Positions 51,709-61,823 are shown, numbered from the stretch's first letter. The stretch is 64,000 bases of DNA from Paenibacillus sp. OVF10 (GCA_022836915.1 CP094668.1:248001-312000); one strand, 5' to 3'. The notes: generated from the sequence alone by a model not told the origin. Numbers and translations are program-made.

Positions 51709-52684
51709 TCAGGACGGATTTTTGCTTTTCATAATATGGTACACATTGCTAAAGCTCCCGGAGAGAATGCCTGTAATCGGGAATATGGCCCAATTGATAT
51801 CCCACCGTTGATATACAAAGCCTGTGAACAAGAAGATAGCTGTCGCCAGCGGCCATACAATCGCTTCCACGGCTCTCACAACCTTTACTTCTTGCTTCTT
51901 ATCTACCGTCAACTGGTGCTTCTCCAGCAAGTTCGTGTAAGCCCCTGAATATTACCGTAATATACAAACAAGAATGCTCCTACCCCAGCCATGACCATAA
52001 AGGCAGATACACCATAAGAGGCGTAGTTATCATTGATAGAGGAGGCTGCGAAAATAAACACAGGAGACAGAATGCACAGGCAGACACCCGTAATGATGGC
52101 TATTCGATAAGTCAGAGCGAAGCTCTCCCGACTATGCTGAATACTCATTTTAAGTGTATAAGGAAGCTGGAAACCCTTCTCCATATAACTGAAGCGTTCA
52201 AGCTTCATGCCACTGTGAATGAACATGCCCACCGCAATGGCAATGAGCACGAACATGCCGATCAGGCCCAGTACAGCCCCGTTTCCACCGAACGGTTTGC
52301 AGCTGAAGTGGCATAGTTCTCAAATAAAGTATCCATGAAAATCAGAAACGCCACACCCAACGCGCACAATAAAACACCCAGCCCGATCCAAAATCCGGCA
52401 TTTCTTTTGGCAGTGGTATATGCGTAGGCTTCTTCTTCCGTCAGCACAGGTACTGCCTCTTCCGCACTGACTGGCTGAATACCGAGTTCTGCAGTTAACT
52501 CCTCGATATTACCAAATTCCGAGATCACAATGCCGATGGCTTCATTCTCCGACTTGCCTTCCCGCTTCAACTCCAGGTACTTATCTTCCATCCCCGAAAG
52601 AAGTTCCTGCTTCAGATGCTCCACCTCGGGGGTCTTCGGCAGACCAGCAAACATGTTCTCCAGATACACCATAATTGTCTCCAT
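51709..52684 (-). CDS. Membrane protein with permease-prefix (HAAS-like) domain (two frame breaks)
   Basis: About 325 residues. The N-terminal part (VYLENMFAGLPKTPEVEHLK, ENEAIGIVISEFGNIEEL) is the small helical domain often found in PadR-controlled membrane proteins. Then four to six helices (FWIGLGVLLCALGVAFLIFM and others). Frames break near 52290-52315 and at the G run near 51944. It is the second gene of a padR operon, 6 bp after padR. Probably an envelope-stress or permease-like factor; substrate unknown. Confidence 0.78.
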
Positions 52685-52690
52685 GTTTCG

Positions 52691-53020
52691 TCACAACTCC
52701 CTGATAAATAGATTAACAACCTCCTGCGTAACCTTCCATTCCTCACACTTTTCTCTGTAATAGTCGAGGCCGGACGGCGTAATCCGGTAATAGGTACGAC
52801 GCTTTCCCAAACTATTCTCATCCAGGTAAAACGATTCAATATAACCGTTCTTCTCCAATCGGGTGAATGCCGAGTATAACGTCGTCTCCTTCATGACGTA
52901 CTTTTCCTCTGTCAGCTGCCTGATGTTCTTGGAAATCTCGTAGCCGTACGACTCCCCTTCGAGCAGCATGTAGAGGATCAGCGTATCATTGTAGCCACGT
53001 ATAACGTCACTGCTGATCAC
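52691..53020 (-). CDS. PadR-family transcriptional regulator
   Basis: 109 residues: MLLEGESYGYEISKNIRQL, MKETTLYSAFTRLEKNGYI and RRTYYRITPSGLDYY are the PadR winged-helix core. A long palindrome lies 20 bp upstream of its start and likely serves as its operator. It should repress itself and the membrane protein gene downstream. Confidence 0.92.
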   Translation of the reverse strand: MISSDVIRGYNDTLILYMLLEGESYGYEISKNIRQLTEEKYVMKETTLYSAFTRLEKNGYIESFYLDENSLGKRRTYYRITPSGLDYYREKCEEWKVTQEVVNLFIREL

Positions 53021-53040
53021 AAAAGATACTCCTCCTCATT

Positions 53041-53095
53041 ACTTCATCTGTCGTAGTAGTTGAAGTATAGCACAATTTACTACGACAGGTGAAGT
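53041..53095. promoter_or_regulatory. Long palindromic operator upstream of padR
   Basis: ACTTCATCTGTCGTAGTA and TACTACGACAGGTGAAGT form an 18-base inverted repeat with one mismatch over a 19-bp spacer. The spacer repeats the half word TGAAGTA. It probably spans the padR promoter. Confidence 0.75.
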
Positions 53096-53119
53096 AGTTA
53101 TTCCAAAAATGGGCAATAA

Positions 53120-53150
53120 AAAATCCGTACCTGGGATAGGCACGGATTTT
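53120..53150 (-). terminator. Terminator after the nucleoside hydrolase gene
   Basis: AAAATCCGT-CC and GG-ACGGATTTT pair, followed by TTTTTTA on the minus strand. Confidence 0.85.
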
Positions 53151-53178
53151 CTTCTTTCCTGCAGTTAAATTCCTGCGT

Positions 53179-54126
53179 TTATTGGATCGCTGACAGAACG
53201 TCCAGCAGCATGGATTTGAACTTGGGCCGATCAATCGCCTCACAGACACGTACATTCGGCTCTTTGCCAAAACGTCCGTTGATATCAACCACGCTGTATC
53301 CACGTGTCAGCTCTCCTGCCGCTTCCACATCCACATAATATTGACCCGACTTGGTCATGATGGATTCATCTGCCGCAACAGCCATCAACAACGTATCGGG
53401 ATGAGTAGTGCCATTCAGCTTATGTACCGACTTGTTGAACTGCATAACCACTTTGTTGATTGCGGTGAAGAAATCGGCACCCGATGTTCCGAGAGCTGCA
53501 ATCTCTGCATGATCGTCATCGTCCATGACTGAATATTGCGTACACATTTCCCAGCCAACCATCGTGATTGGAATGCCCGCATGCAGTACAATTTTCGCCG
53601 CTTCCGGGTCCACGTAGAAGTTATACTCCGCCGCTGGTGTGATATTGCCCAGTGCATTATTCGTTCCGCCCATAATGTACAGGTGAGCAATCTCCGGAAT
53701 AATCGTTGGGTCTTTCTGGATCGCCATTGCAATATTGGTCAGCGGGGCAATCGCCAGAAGTTCAATTTCACCTGGATGTGCATGCACCTTCTCAATGATA
53801 AAATCAACCGCGTGCCCGCTCTCGGGACGTTGATCCGCCTTGGGAAAATGCGCGCCGCCCATGCCGTCATCGCCATGCACATCTTCCACTGTGCGGTGCT
53901 GAGCTTTACCGTAGGCCATTAGCGGACGCTCGCAACCTTTATACACAGGCACCTTGCCGCCATGGCCAGCAACCTGTACCGTGTACAGGGCATTTTCAAC
54001 CTCCTGGTCGAATTGTACGTTACCGCCCGTAATGGTGATGCCTTCCACCTGAAAGTGATGCAATGCTGTCAGGATCGCAATCGTATCGTCTCCTGCTGTA
54101 TCTGTATCGATGATCACTCTTCTCAT
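53179..54126 (-). CDS. Nucleoside hydrolase, inosine-uridine preferring type
   Basis: 315 residues from ATG 54126 (MRRVIIDTDTAGDDTIA), chosen for GAAGGAGCGCGGCATC upstream; a longer frame to 54171 is not supported. The Asp-rich calcium site DTDTAGDD near the start (family: DTDPGIDD), AIAPLTNIAMAIQKDP, IMGGTNNALGN and ITMVGWEMCTQ fit the IunH/RihA fold. Hydrolyses ribonucleosides to base and ribose for salvage. Confidence 0.88.
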   Translation of the reverse strand: MRRVIIDTDTAGDDTIAILTALHHFQVEGITITGGNVQFDQEVENALYTVQVAGHGGKVPVYKGCERPLMAYGKAQHRTVEDVHGDDGMGGAHFPKADQRPESGHAVDFIIEKVHAHPGEIELLAIAPLTNIAMAIQKDPTIIPEIAHLYIMGGTNNALGNITPAAEYNFYVDPEAAKIVLHAGIPITMVGWEMCTQYSVMDDDDHAEIAALGTSGADFFTAINKVVMQFNKSVHKLNGTTHPDTLLMAVAADESIMTKSGQYYVDVEAAGELTRGYSVVDINGRFGKEPNVRVCEAIDRPKFKSMLLDVLSAIQ

Positions 54127-54182
54127 GATGCCGCGCTCCTTCTTCCGTTTGATAGTAAACTCTATAAACACTATGTCTTATT

Positions 54183-54587
54183 TTACATCAAAAATGTACC
54201 AATGACGATGGAAACGCCGATGATAATCGAACGCAGCAGTTGCGCTACCGCCATATTGCCTCGTGCAATTTCGTCACACACCCGCATTTTTGGAATCAGG
54301 AAATCAAATATAATATAGACCAGGCACAGCACAATAATTCCAAACGCCGACCACAACAGCATATCCAACCACGAGTGCGTTGAGAAAGATACCATCCCCA
54401 CAATAATACACAGTCCCAGCAATTTGCTGCCCATGTACATGCCTGCCGCCTCGTTACCTTTGGCGATTTCCTCACTATCGTTATACCGGGTCAATTTGCT
54501 AAAAGCGAAGTATCCACACACCAATACCACCAGCAGAATGCCTACACCCACCGCCACATTCACGAGGTTTAATCCCAAGTTCTCCAT
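54183..54587 (-). CDS. DUF350 membrane protein, YjfL-like
   Basis: 134 residues, four hydrophobic segments. The repeat signature appears twice: RYNDSEEIAKGNEAAGMYM and VCDEIARGNMAVAQLL, as expected for the internal duplication of DUF350. It overlaps the end of the glutathionylspermidine-synthase-like gene, recalling the yjfKLMC operon of enterobacteria. Confidence 0.88.
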   Translation of the reverse strand: MENLGLNLVNVAVGVGILLVVLVCGYFAFSKLTRYNDSEEIAKGNEAAGMYMGSKLLGLCIIVGMVSFSTHSWLDMLLWSAFGIIVLCLVYIIFDFLIPKMRVCDEIARGNMAVAQLLRSIIIGVSIVIGTFLM

Positions 54588-55968
54588 TCCTTCTCCTCCT
54601 CATCATTCATCCGTACACGAACTGTAGCCGCACAATAATAGGCCATATCTCCAGTTACTTTCTCCCCAACCCTAGGTAACACCCCAGCCAAACGCCCACC
54701 GATAACAAACACTCCTGTAAGCAGATAGCCACTGTACGCTCCATCTTCCGTCTCGATCACGGCCTGTTCCATCGGAACCAGCTGCTGATAGATTTTGGGT
54801 TGGTTTTCGTAATATGCTGCAATCTCTTCATCCTCGTCTGTTGCCCCAGTTGCAAGATTGGATTCCAGCGCCTCGTTAAGAGGATGCTCCATATCCTGCT
54901 TTCCAAAGGCATTGTTCGTTCCTCCATCCAGCAAAAGAGTTCCTCTGCCTTCGCGCCCCCAGTAGCTTTTGGCTACATATGGTATGGCGTCCAGTTCGAA
55001 TGGCTCAGCCGAAAAATAGGTGGGCAGCAGATATCGGGAAATCACATCCAATTCTGCTTCATCAAAGAGGGTAAACCCGCAATATTCCGGGGTTTGCTCG
55101 TTCCGCTCGTAGAGCGACCAGATTGCCGCCATGAAGCCTTTGCTCTGCATCAGTACATGCTGAACCGGATTCATCAGGCCTAGTCGTCCCTCCTGTACAA
55201 GTTCAAGCAGCGCAGCCCCAATCTCCACCCCTGTCGTCTCATCCCGATCATCGATCAGATACTCCAGTGGATAGAGACGGTATAGCAGGTTAATCTCTCG
55301 CCCCTTATGGTAAAGCGCCTCTCCCGGAACAATCTCCAGTTCCTCAAGTGGAGCATAGAAAACTTCGTATCCCGCTTCCTGACAACGTCTCATCAGGTAT
55401 TCCGTATTTGTTCGATCTTCGACATGTTCGCCAAAAGAAGTGAATGTCACCGGACCCTGCAATCCTTGGGTTGCATAGAATTCCAGCCACATCCTGAAAC
55501 ACTCCCGAATACGTGTATCCATCTCGGCAGATGGCCCAGTTAGCGTAGTATCCTCAGCAAGAGCGACCAGAATATCTTCCAGTGTTGCAACCTCCGGGAT
55601 ACCCGTAGGGGTGTCCGTATTATTTTCAATACACTTCGGTCCAGCTTCTCCAATAATCCAGTCCTGACGGGTAATGCCTCCAGTTACCATCTCCATACGT
55701 GCTGCCGAAATAAGCCCGGGATGGATACCCAACTGATGCTCCAAAAAGAATCCGGCATATATTGCTGGATAAATCGCATCACTTTACAGTAAATGCCGTC
55801 TACCGCCTCGGCTGCGGTACGCAGCTCTTGTACCTCCGAGGGAGAATAGACCGTCAATGCAGGCACACAATACTGCTTCCCGTACATTCGATGATATGGA
55901 ATCTGTTGTTCCGTTTCGCCCTGAAACACCTCTTCGTGACTAAACGGCAGTTGAACCACTTGCCTCAT
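54569..55968 (-). CDS. Glutathionylspermidine-synthase-fold protein, YjfC/YgiC-like (one frame break)
   Basis: About 466 residues. ATG 55968 follows GGAGGATAACCGG. Its ATP-grasp C-terminus has VAKSYWGREGRGTLLLDGGT, then FVIGGRLAGVLPRVGEKVTG; earlier NNTDTPTGIPEV is a family landmark. The frame breaks at the T run near 55745 (FLEHQLGIHPGL continues). YjfC/YgiC proteins are thought to ligate peptides or amino acids; a true glutathionylspermidine role is not shown in Firmicutes. Confidence 0.85.
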
Positions 55969-55972
55969 CCGG

Positions 55973-56257
55973 TTATCCTCCCGAACTGCGGAAGAAGCTA
56001 CCGAAGCCGCTTGATTTGGACTTTGATTTGCTATAAGAGCTGTTACTGTCCTTATTGCTTCGATACGACGACCCACCGTAGTAATAGTGCCCACTGCTGG
56101 AATCATATTCACATCCGGTATCATACTCCGGGTCACATTCATCATTGTTGCTGCCACAACCCGATAACACGGCAGGTACCGCCAGCATCAGGGAGAACGC
56201 AACCAGCTTTGCTTTTGAACCGGGTTTCGATGCTTGCCCCCGCTCTTGGTCACTCAT
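55973..56257 (-). CDS. Small lipoprotein, YjfM-like position
   Basis: 94 residues. After the basic start (MSDQERGQASKPGSKAK) comes a hydrophobic stretch ending in VLSGCGSNN, a lipobox. The mature part is Ser/Tyr/Gly-rich with SSGHYYYGGSSYR and SKSKSKSSGFGSFF, low complexity. It lies 4 bp from the GSPS-like gene. Possibly a surface-exposed anchor for the membrane complex; unknown function. Confidence 0.78.
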   Translation of the reverse strand: MSDQERGQASKPGSKAKLVAFSLMLAVPAVLSGCGSNNDECDPEYDTGCEYDSSSGHYYYGGSSYRSNKDSNSSYSKSKSKSSGFGSFFRSSGG

Positions 56258-56724
56258 TACAGATCCACCTCTTTCATATAAAACAACACTTTCTTGCGAT
56301 CCGCATCCAGTACGGAATACAGGAACTCATACGTCTTGCCACCGCGAACCATGTAATGGTCCAGCAGTTGCTCGGCAAGCTCCATCGTATAGGTGGATGA
56401 CGCTGTGAGTTCCAACTCCTGAAATGAACGTCCATTCCACAACATATACTCTGCACTGTACATGGAAGACATTTTGCACATCGCCAGCGCAGCATCCGCA
56501 ATGGCTGCACCGTACTCATCCGGCATCTGTTGCTCATACGCCGTTACATATACTGCATGTTCCCGCCCATCTTGGCATTCATTGGACAGATGCGCCCAGA
56601 GTTTGTTTTTCACCAGGGTGGCATCCACCAGTTTGCGCATGAACAGTTCATCTCGTGTGACTGAAGTCTGTTCCAGCACCCCCGTCTCCGCCTGTCGATC
56701 ATCTGACCAACTCCGATACGTCAA
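56257..56724 (-). CDS. Conserved hypothetical protein heading the Yjf-like operon
   Basis: 155 residues as read from TTG 56724; ends FYMKEVDL with a stop overlapping the lipoprotein ATG. Soluble, alpha/beta, with ELTASSTYTMELAEQLLDHY and KTYEFLYSVLDADRKKVLF. I do not recognise a family. The best ribosome site (AAAGGGAGG) lies about 20 bases before this TTG, beside an ATC codon in the same frame, so the true start is unclear or the 5' end has a base error. Confidence 0.65.
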   Translation of the reverse strand: MTYRSWSDDRQAETGVLEQTSVTRDELFMRKLVDATLVKNKLWAHLSNECQDGREHAVYVTAYEQQMPDEYGAAIADAALAMCKMSSMYSAEYMLWNGRSFQELELTASSTYTMELAEQLLDHYMVRGGKTYEFLYSVLDADRKKVLFYMKEVDL

Positions 56725-56931
56725 TGAATAATAGATACCGATAACCTCCCTTTGCGAGCTCTTAGGTGAGCCGTTTCAATTCATACAAACGTATTTAACG
56801 CATGGGGAGGTAAAAAGTTACACTATTCCCCATGACATGTAAAATAAGAACAGGTTGTCGCCCAGTTCTTGGATCAACAAAGCTTGAAAAAACAAGCAAA
56901 TTCCGCGTTCGCTATGTAATTCAGTTCAAAA

Positions 56932-56954
56932 AGGCCGGAGATGATTCTCCGACC
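56932..56954 (-). terminator. Terminator after the ABC-F gene
   Basis: AGGCCGGAGA and TCTCCGACCT pair; TTTTTG follows on the minus strand. Confidence 0.8.
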
Positions 56955-56989
56955 TCGCTTGTTCAATCTTATGCTTGTGCCATTCAGAC

Positions 56990-58982
56990 TTATAACTCAG
57001 CCCACTGGGCCAATAGATCATTGTATTCAGCGGACAATTGCTCACGTTCATTCCAGATTTGTTCCAATTCAAGCGGATTGTTCTGCACCGTTTCCAGCTG
57101 TTGATCCAGCGCCTGAATCTGTGCCTCTAGACGAGCCAAAGTCTGTTCCAGCTTCTCCGCAGACTGTTGGTTCCCATTGCCCTTTCCACGATTCACCGCA
57201 GTCACTGCCGAATTTGCTTCTGACTTTTCCCCCGAACTGGCAGTTCCGCTCGACGCGGTCATTATACCTGACTTCATCTCAGACTTGGCGTTCCCACGAG
57301 AAGAAGCTCCCGCTCCTGCTGTAGCCTCACCTGTCGCCGCCGCACGAGCTTGCAAATCAAGCTTCTTCTCGCGATACGCCTCATAGTCTCCCAGATAAGC
57401 GGTCATCTGCCCGTTCTCCAGTTCCCAGACACGGGAAGCGAGGCGATTGACGAAGTACCGATCATGTGAGATGGCAAGTACGGTCCCTTCAAAATCAACC
57501 AGCGACTCTTCCAGTGCTTCTCTGGATGCGATATCCAGATGGTTGGTCGGCTCATCGAGCAGCAGTACATTGGGTTTGCGCTGCACCAATAGAGCCAGCC
57601 GCAGGCGCGTCCATTCCCCGCCAGATAATTGCCCGACAGAGCGGAATACATCCGCTCCATAGAATAGATATCGGGCCAGAATACCGCGTGCTTCACCTTC
57701 CTCCACGCTCGCTTCCAGACGGAAGTATTCAAGCACATTCAGCTTTGGATTCGTAGGTTCCTCCTGTTGAGCCAGATACCCCACATCCACACGTGCCCCC
57801 CACTCTAGCTTGCCAGCATTGGGTTGCTCGTCACCAAGCAACAGCTTGAACAGGGTCGTCTTGCCGGAGCCGTTCCGACCAATAAGTGCAATTTTATCTC
57901 CATATTCCAGCAGACCCGAGATTCCGCGCAGGATTTCACGCTCACCATAGCTTTTTTCAACCTGTTCCAATACCGCTACCCGTTTACCCGTTCGATCCGT
58001 AGGGCGCACATCGAACTCGGCATTGCGGCGCTCCAGTACAGGACGCTTCACCTGTTCCATCCGTTCCAGCGCTTTGCGCATGGAAGCAGCCCGCCTGAAG
58101 AACTTTTCATTCCCACCCACTCGGCCCCATTCCTCCAGTTGGCGGATCGTTTCTTTCATTTTCTTGATAATCTTCTGTTGCTCCTTGAACTCCTCGAATT
58201 GCTGCAACAGCCGTTGTTCCTTCACTTTCATATATTCCGTATAACCGCCAGCAGACGTTTCCGCTTCTCCATCCTCCAGCTCCAGTGTTCGATTCACGAC
58301 CCGATCCAGAAAATAGCGATCATGTGAGATCAGGACAATGGTGCCGGGATATTCTCGTAAAAATCCTTCCAGCCACTCGACCCGCTCCAGATCAAGATGG
58401 TTTGTCGGCTCATCCAGCAATAATAGGTCGGGTCTTACGATTAGCTGCGAAGCCAACACGACCCGAGTCTGCTCCCCACCGGACAGGGAAGCAAAGCGCC
58501 AACCATAATGTGCCTTGGCGATATCCAGACCGTCCGCCACCTGATCGATCCGGGCATCCATTTCGTATCCACCCTCACGCTCGAACTGGTCTTGCAGTGC
58601 CGCGTAGCGTTTCAGCAGGCGCTCCAATTGATTAGGGTCAGCTGCACATGCCGGATCGGACATCTGCTGCTCCATTTCCTTCATTTGCGTGCGACATATC
58701 ATAAGCTCCTTGAATCCAAGGCTCAGCACATCCAGAACGGTATGGTCATCCAGTCCTTCTGGAACTTGTGCCACGTAACCGGTCCGTGTATCTTTTTTAT
58801 CATCAATTGCCCTTCATCCGGCTTATTCAGCCTTGCCATGAGGCGCATAAGTGTTGTCTTGCCGCTTCCGTTGCGGCCGATCAGGCGACCTTGTCGCCTT
58901 CCATAATTTCAAATGTAATGCCGTCCAGCACCAGATGTGCTCCGTGGTATTGAGTCAATTGTTGCGCGCTAATCATCATCAT
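56990..58982 (-). CDS. ABC-F ATPase, ribosome-associated (two frame breaks near 5' end)
   Basis: About 664 residues. Two ATPase cores: IGRNGSGKTTL appears twice, signatures LSGGEQTRVVLASQL and LSGGEWTRLRLALLV, Walker B LLLLDEPTNHLDLERVEW and VLLLDEPTNHLDIASRE. Between them is a coiled-coil linker (EEFKEQQKIIKKMKETIR), the part that reaches the ribosome. There is no membrane domain. The C-terminus has an Ala/Ser/Gly-rich stretch and a second coiled coil (LEQTLARLEAQIQALDQQLE). ATG 58982 follows AGGAGGAACC; frames break at 58880-58895 and near 58798. Protects from or modulates translation; a leader ORF and terminator upstream favour antibiotic-responsive control. Confidence 0.9.
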
Positions 58983-59025
58983 AATAAGGTTCCTCCTATG
59001 GTATGGAAGATCCTGACCGCAACAC

Positions 59026-59058
59026 AAAAAGAGCCGCAGGAGGTTAGCTCCGCGGCCC
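59026..59058 (-). terminator. Leader terminator upstream of the ABC-F gene
   Basis: GCCGC-A-GGAG pairs with CTCC-GCGGC over GTTAG; a TTTTT tail follows on the minus strand. It lies between the small leader ORF and the ABC-F start, about 40 bp before the latter. Confidence 0.8.
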
Positions 59059-59080
59059 TTCAGAATTCAAGCAATATCGC

Positions 59081-59242
59081 TTATCGTCCGAATGAGGTCA
59101 AGGCAGGCATCTTCTCGCAAATGTTAACTTCCGTATATTCAAAATTGGACAGACTTCTCCCGTTGGTCAGAAAAGTATGAACAATGCCAGCCATAGCAAT
59201 CGGCAGCTGGCTAATACGGTTGTTAAGCATCTCGTGATTCAC
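59081..59242 (-). CDS. Small leader ORF (53 residues) upstream of the ABC-F gene
   Basis: GTG 59242 stands after AAGGAGGTGAAGACAG, an excellent ribosome site. It reads MNHEMLNNRISQLPIAMAGI and ends MPALTSFGR at a TAA 25 bases before the terminator stem. No known family. It could be a leader peptide that couples ribosome stalling to read-through into the ABC-F gene, or a small protein of its own. Confidence 0.65.
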   Translation of the reverse strand: MNHEMLNNRISQLPIAMAGIVHTFLTNGRSLSNFEYTEVNICEKMPALTSFGR

Positions 59243-59351
59243 CTGTCTTCACCTCCTTGTCATAATTAATGTCAATATATCACAGACGAATGCGTTTCCG
59301 CAACCATCCCTTCGCCCAATTCACCCTTACTGTACAGTAGCTACAGCTCTG

Positions 59352-59636
59352 TTAGTCCCTGCCTCGTCGCCGAAGCACCACATCCCTAATCACCACCGTA
59401 ATAAGTGTTAACATTCCCGAGGTACCCAGTGATGCGCCAAGCAGGGCATATCCGATACCGTTCCACCCGCCAATATCGATGCTGATCATGATTACGACGG
59501 CACCGCCAAGCAAGGCCACACATGGCAATATATATTGAACCCACGTCATTCGCCGTCCTTGCAAACGGTAGATAAGCCATTCAATCAGCAGCTGCACCGC
59601 CCACATTCCCAATGTCCACAAGATCAATACTTCCAT
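59352..59636 (-). CDS. Small membrane protein
   Basis: 94 residues with three hydrophobic segments (LILWTLGMWAVQLLIEWLIY, ILPCVALLGGAVVIMISIDI, and a third with GTSGMLTLITVVI) and a basic tail RDVVLRRRGRD. GGAGGGGAACC precedes the ATG. No recognised family; 50 bp downstream from the glycosyltransferase-like gene. Confidence 0.7.
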   Translation of the reverse strand: MEVLILWTLGMWAVQLLIEWLIYRLQGRRMTWVQYILPCVALLGGAVVIMISIDIGGWNGIGYALLGASLGTSGMLTLITVVIRDVVLRRRGRD

Positions 59637-59689
59637 AAGGTTCCCCTCCTGTTGCTGGATGGATCAAGCCCTTTGTTACAGACCTTACG

Positions 59690-60702
59690 TCACTTCAACC
59701 AATCTGAGAAAAAGTTCCGGTACCCTTCTTTCATCTTTGTGCGCGAAAAAGCACCAAACGCATACTCCCGGTTGTCTTCTGACACACTGCGCGGCGCAGC
59801 CGCAGCCATGTTCACCAGTTCAAACCAGTTATCCTCGTTGCCTGCAAAGGCATGCGTGGATCGAATGTGACCGTAGCAAGCATGCTCCGGTTTCACGACC
59901 ATTTTGCCCATCGCCATCGCTTCCGTCAGCGGCATCGCAAACGTATCAAAGGCCGAACAATTCCAATACACCTTGGATGAGTTCATCAACGTAAATATCT
60001 CATCCTGCGTGAGCGCAAACTTCAGCTTCACGTTGGCAGGAATGTCGTACTTCTTCATGGTTTCCTTATAGCGAACACCGCCAAACACCATGTACACTTC
60101 CTTGTCCGGGTTCTGCCGCGCATATTCCAGAACTAGATCCGGGCGACGGTTCGCCTCATCTCTACCGATCCAGAGCACCCGATTATGCATAACCTGACTC
60201 GGGTCATAGTGCCGGTTCGCCAGCTCTTCACTAAAGCCAATCGGGATGACGTTCACGTCATGTACGCCGAAATTGCGGCCAAGTTCTGTTTTCAAAAACT
60301 CCGTCTGTACAATCGCTTTATCCACCATCGTATAAAATGGCTTCATCATCTCATATCCCGTTAGCGCGGGATCGGGAAACTGTGCGGGAACAATACACTC
60401 TTTGGTAGGAACATCTTCAAAAACGTAAACCCGGATACGGTGTAGATGACATGCTCTATATTTTGGCTATGAATCTGGTCCAGCACGATATCGTAATTCA
60501 CCAGGTCACCTTTCTCATGCTCATAACCCGGCAACCAGTCGTATCCGCTGACATGACGCTCCGGCGAAATGAACACAATATCCACGCCCAGCTCCAGACC
60601 AATCTGCTTCAGCCGATCCGCAAATACGCGTGGCCCCTGTGCTTCCGTGAATTGAATTTTACGCATAACAAGTCCGACTTTACGCAAGCTTCTCACCCTC
60701 AT
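59690..60702 (-). CDS. GT4-like glycosyltransferase (one frame break)
   Basis: About 337 residues. The N-terminal half has GVDIVFISPERHVSG and a YTVSGFTFLKMF strand; the C-terminal half has VNVIPIGFSEEL, RVLWIGRDEANRRPDLVLEY and WNCSAFDTFAMPLTEAMAMG, where the last carries the E-x7-E-like donor motif of GT4 enzymes. The frame breaks near 60378-60390 (CCCG). Starts close to the end of the phosphotransferase-like gene, so one operon is likely. Confidence 0.78.
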
Positions 60703-60704
60703 TT

Positions 60705-61733
60705 CTATTCCTCACCCAAGTGCTTCATGCACTGTTCCAGCGTTGCTGCCGTCTCATGCCACTGGTTACGCAACTGTTCCTTCGGCCACACACATTCCTC
60801 ACTTCTCAGGTCACCATCAATCAAACGCAGCATCCAGAGTGAGAATACAATAGCATAAGCGTCGTACCATTCTGCAAAAGAAACCCGTTCAATCTGCACG
60901 CCCAGGCTCCCTAGTTTGTCCAGATACACATCCATGACCCGTTCTCGCAAAGCAGGCGTAACCGTTCTGGGAAACAGCGGATGTGAGAGATCCACCAGAT
61001 GAACTACGTCCCACAGCGGCGTGTTAAGGTGGGCATGCTCCCAGTCCAAGATGACCAGTCTGCCTTCCACCTCCGCTATGTTACCTGGATGCAAGTCTCC
61101 GTGACACAGAACGGTAGGAAGTTCTTCCTCTGCCGTGAGGATCAACCTGGAGATCTTGTCCCAAGCCGATGAAGACAACCGTATATCCAGCCTGGACAAC
61201 AGGTCATCCGTAGGTTGTCTGTGCATTTGCAACTCATCCAACATCGTGCGAATGGACGGTTTCTGGCCCACGCGAGGCAGCTCACTCCAATCCGTAACAG
61301 ACAACGCATGCCATGCTGCCATATGTACCGCTACCCCAAGCATTGTCTCTTCTTGTGAATCATGCATCAGTTGCCCCAGATCCTCGTAGATCATCCAGCT
61401 CTGTCCCGGGTCAGTGGTAAGATCCGACGCTGCAATGAGTTGCGGATAAATCGGTGGCAGGCCTGACATTACACGCTCGTACATCCATCGTTCCCGTCCA
61501 TGCTGTGCAGGATTCGTCAGTGGTTTAAAAATATAACTTTCACCGGTAGGAACAGTGAATCGCTCCACATATCGTCCGTTCATTCCTTGATACAACTGTT
61601 CACGGCTTGTTATATATTGATCATTCAGCATTCCTTCGGGCGTCACCCAGCTGTATGCATCCATCTCTTCTTTCACGCATCCACCATCCGTTTCGTTCTC
61701 GCTGCTGCTCCGATGTTGATTTCTATTCATCAT
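60705..61733 (-). CDS. Aminoglycoside-phosphotransferase/CotS-type kinase
   Basis: About 342 residues. Catalytic LCHGDLHPGNIAEVEG and metal site VILDWEHAHLNTPLWDVVHL are intact; the N-lobe ESYIFKPLTNPAQHGRERWM with an MIYEDLG hinge is present. Kinases of this fold in Bacilli include CotS spore-coat proteins and resistance enzymes. ATG 61733 has no strong ribosome site; the start may be downstream. Followed at 3 bp by the glycosyltransferase-like gene, which points to a cell-surface or spore-coat role rather than drug resistance. Confidence 0.82.
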   Translation of the reverse strand: MMNRNQHRSSSENETDGGCVKEEMDAYSWVTPEGMLNDQYITSREQLYQGMNGRYVERFTVPTGESYIFKPLTNPAQHGRERWMYERVMSGLPPIYPQLIAASDLTTDPGQSWMIYEDLGQLMHDSQEETMLGVAVHMAAWHALSVTDWSELPRVGQKPSIRTMLDELQMHRQPTDDLLSRLDIRLSSSAWDKISRLILTAEEELPTVLCHGDLHPGNIAEVEGRLVILDWEHAHLNTPLWDVVHLVDLSHPLFPRTVTPALRERVMDVYLDKLGSLGVQIERVSFAEWYDAYAIVFSLWMLRLIDGDLRSEECVWPKEQLRNQWHETAATLEQCMKHLGEE

Positions 61734-61823
61734 ACGTCGCTGTTCACAAGCCTGCAAGCTTTGTTCGTAAGCGCTTATTCAGTGTATCAATTCAGATTTT
61801 CAAAATTGCTTGTTGCATTTTGG

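Noticed and set aside
59020..59090. T-box riboswitch before the ABC-F gene
   Set aside because: AAGGGCCGCGGAGC recalls the T-box sequence, but the GGTGG core and specifier stem are absent.
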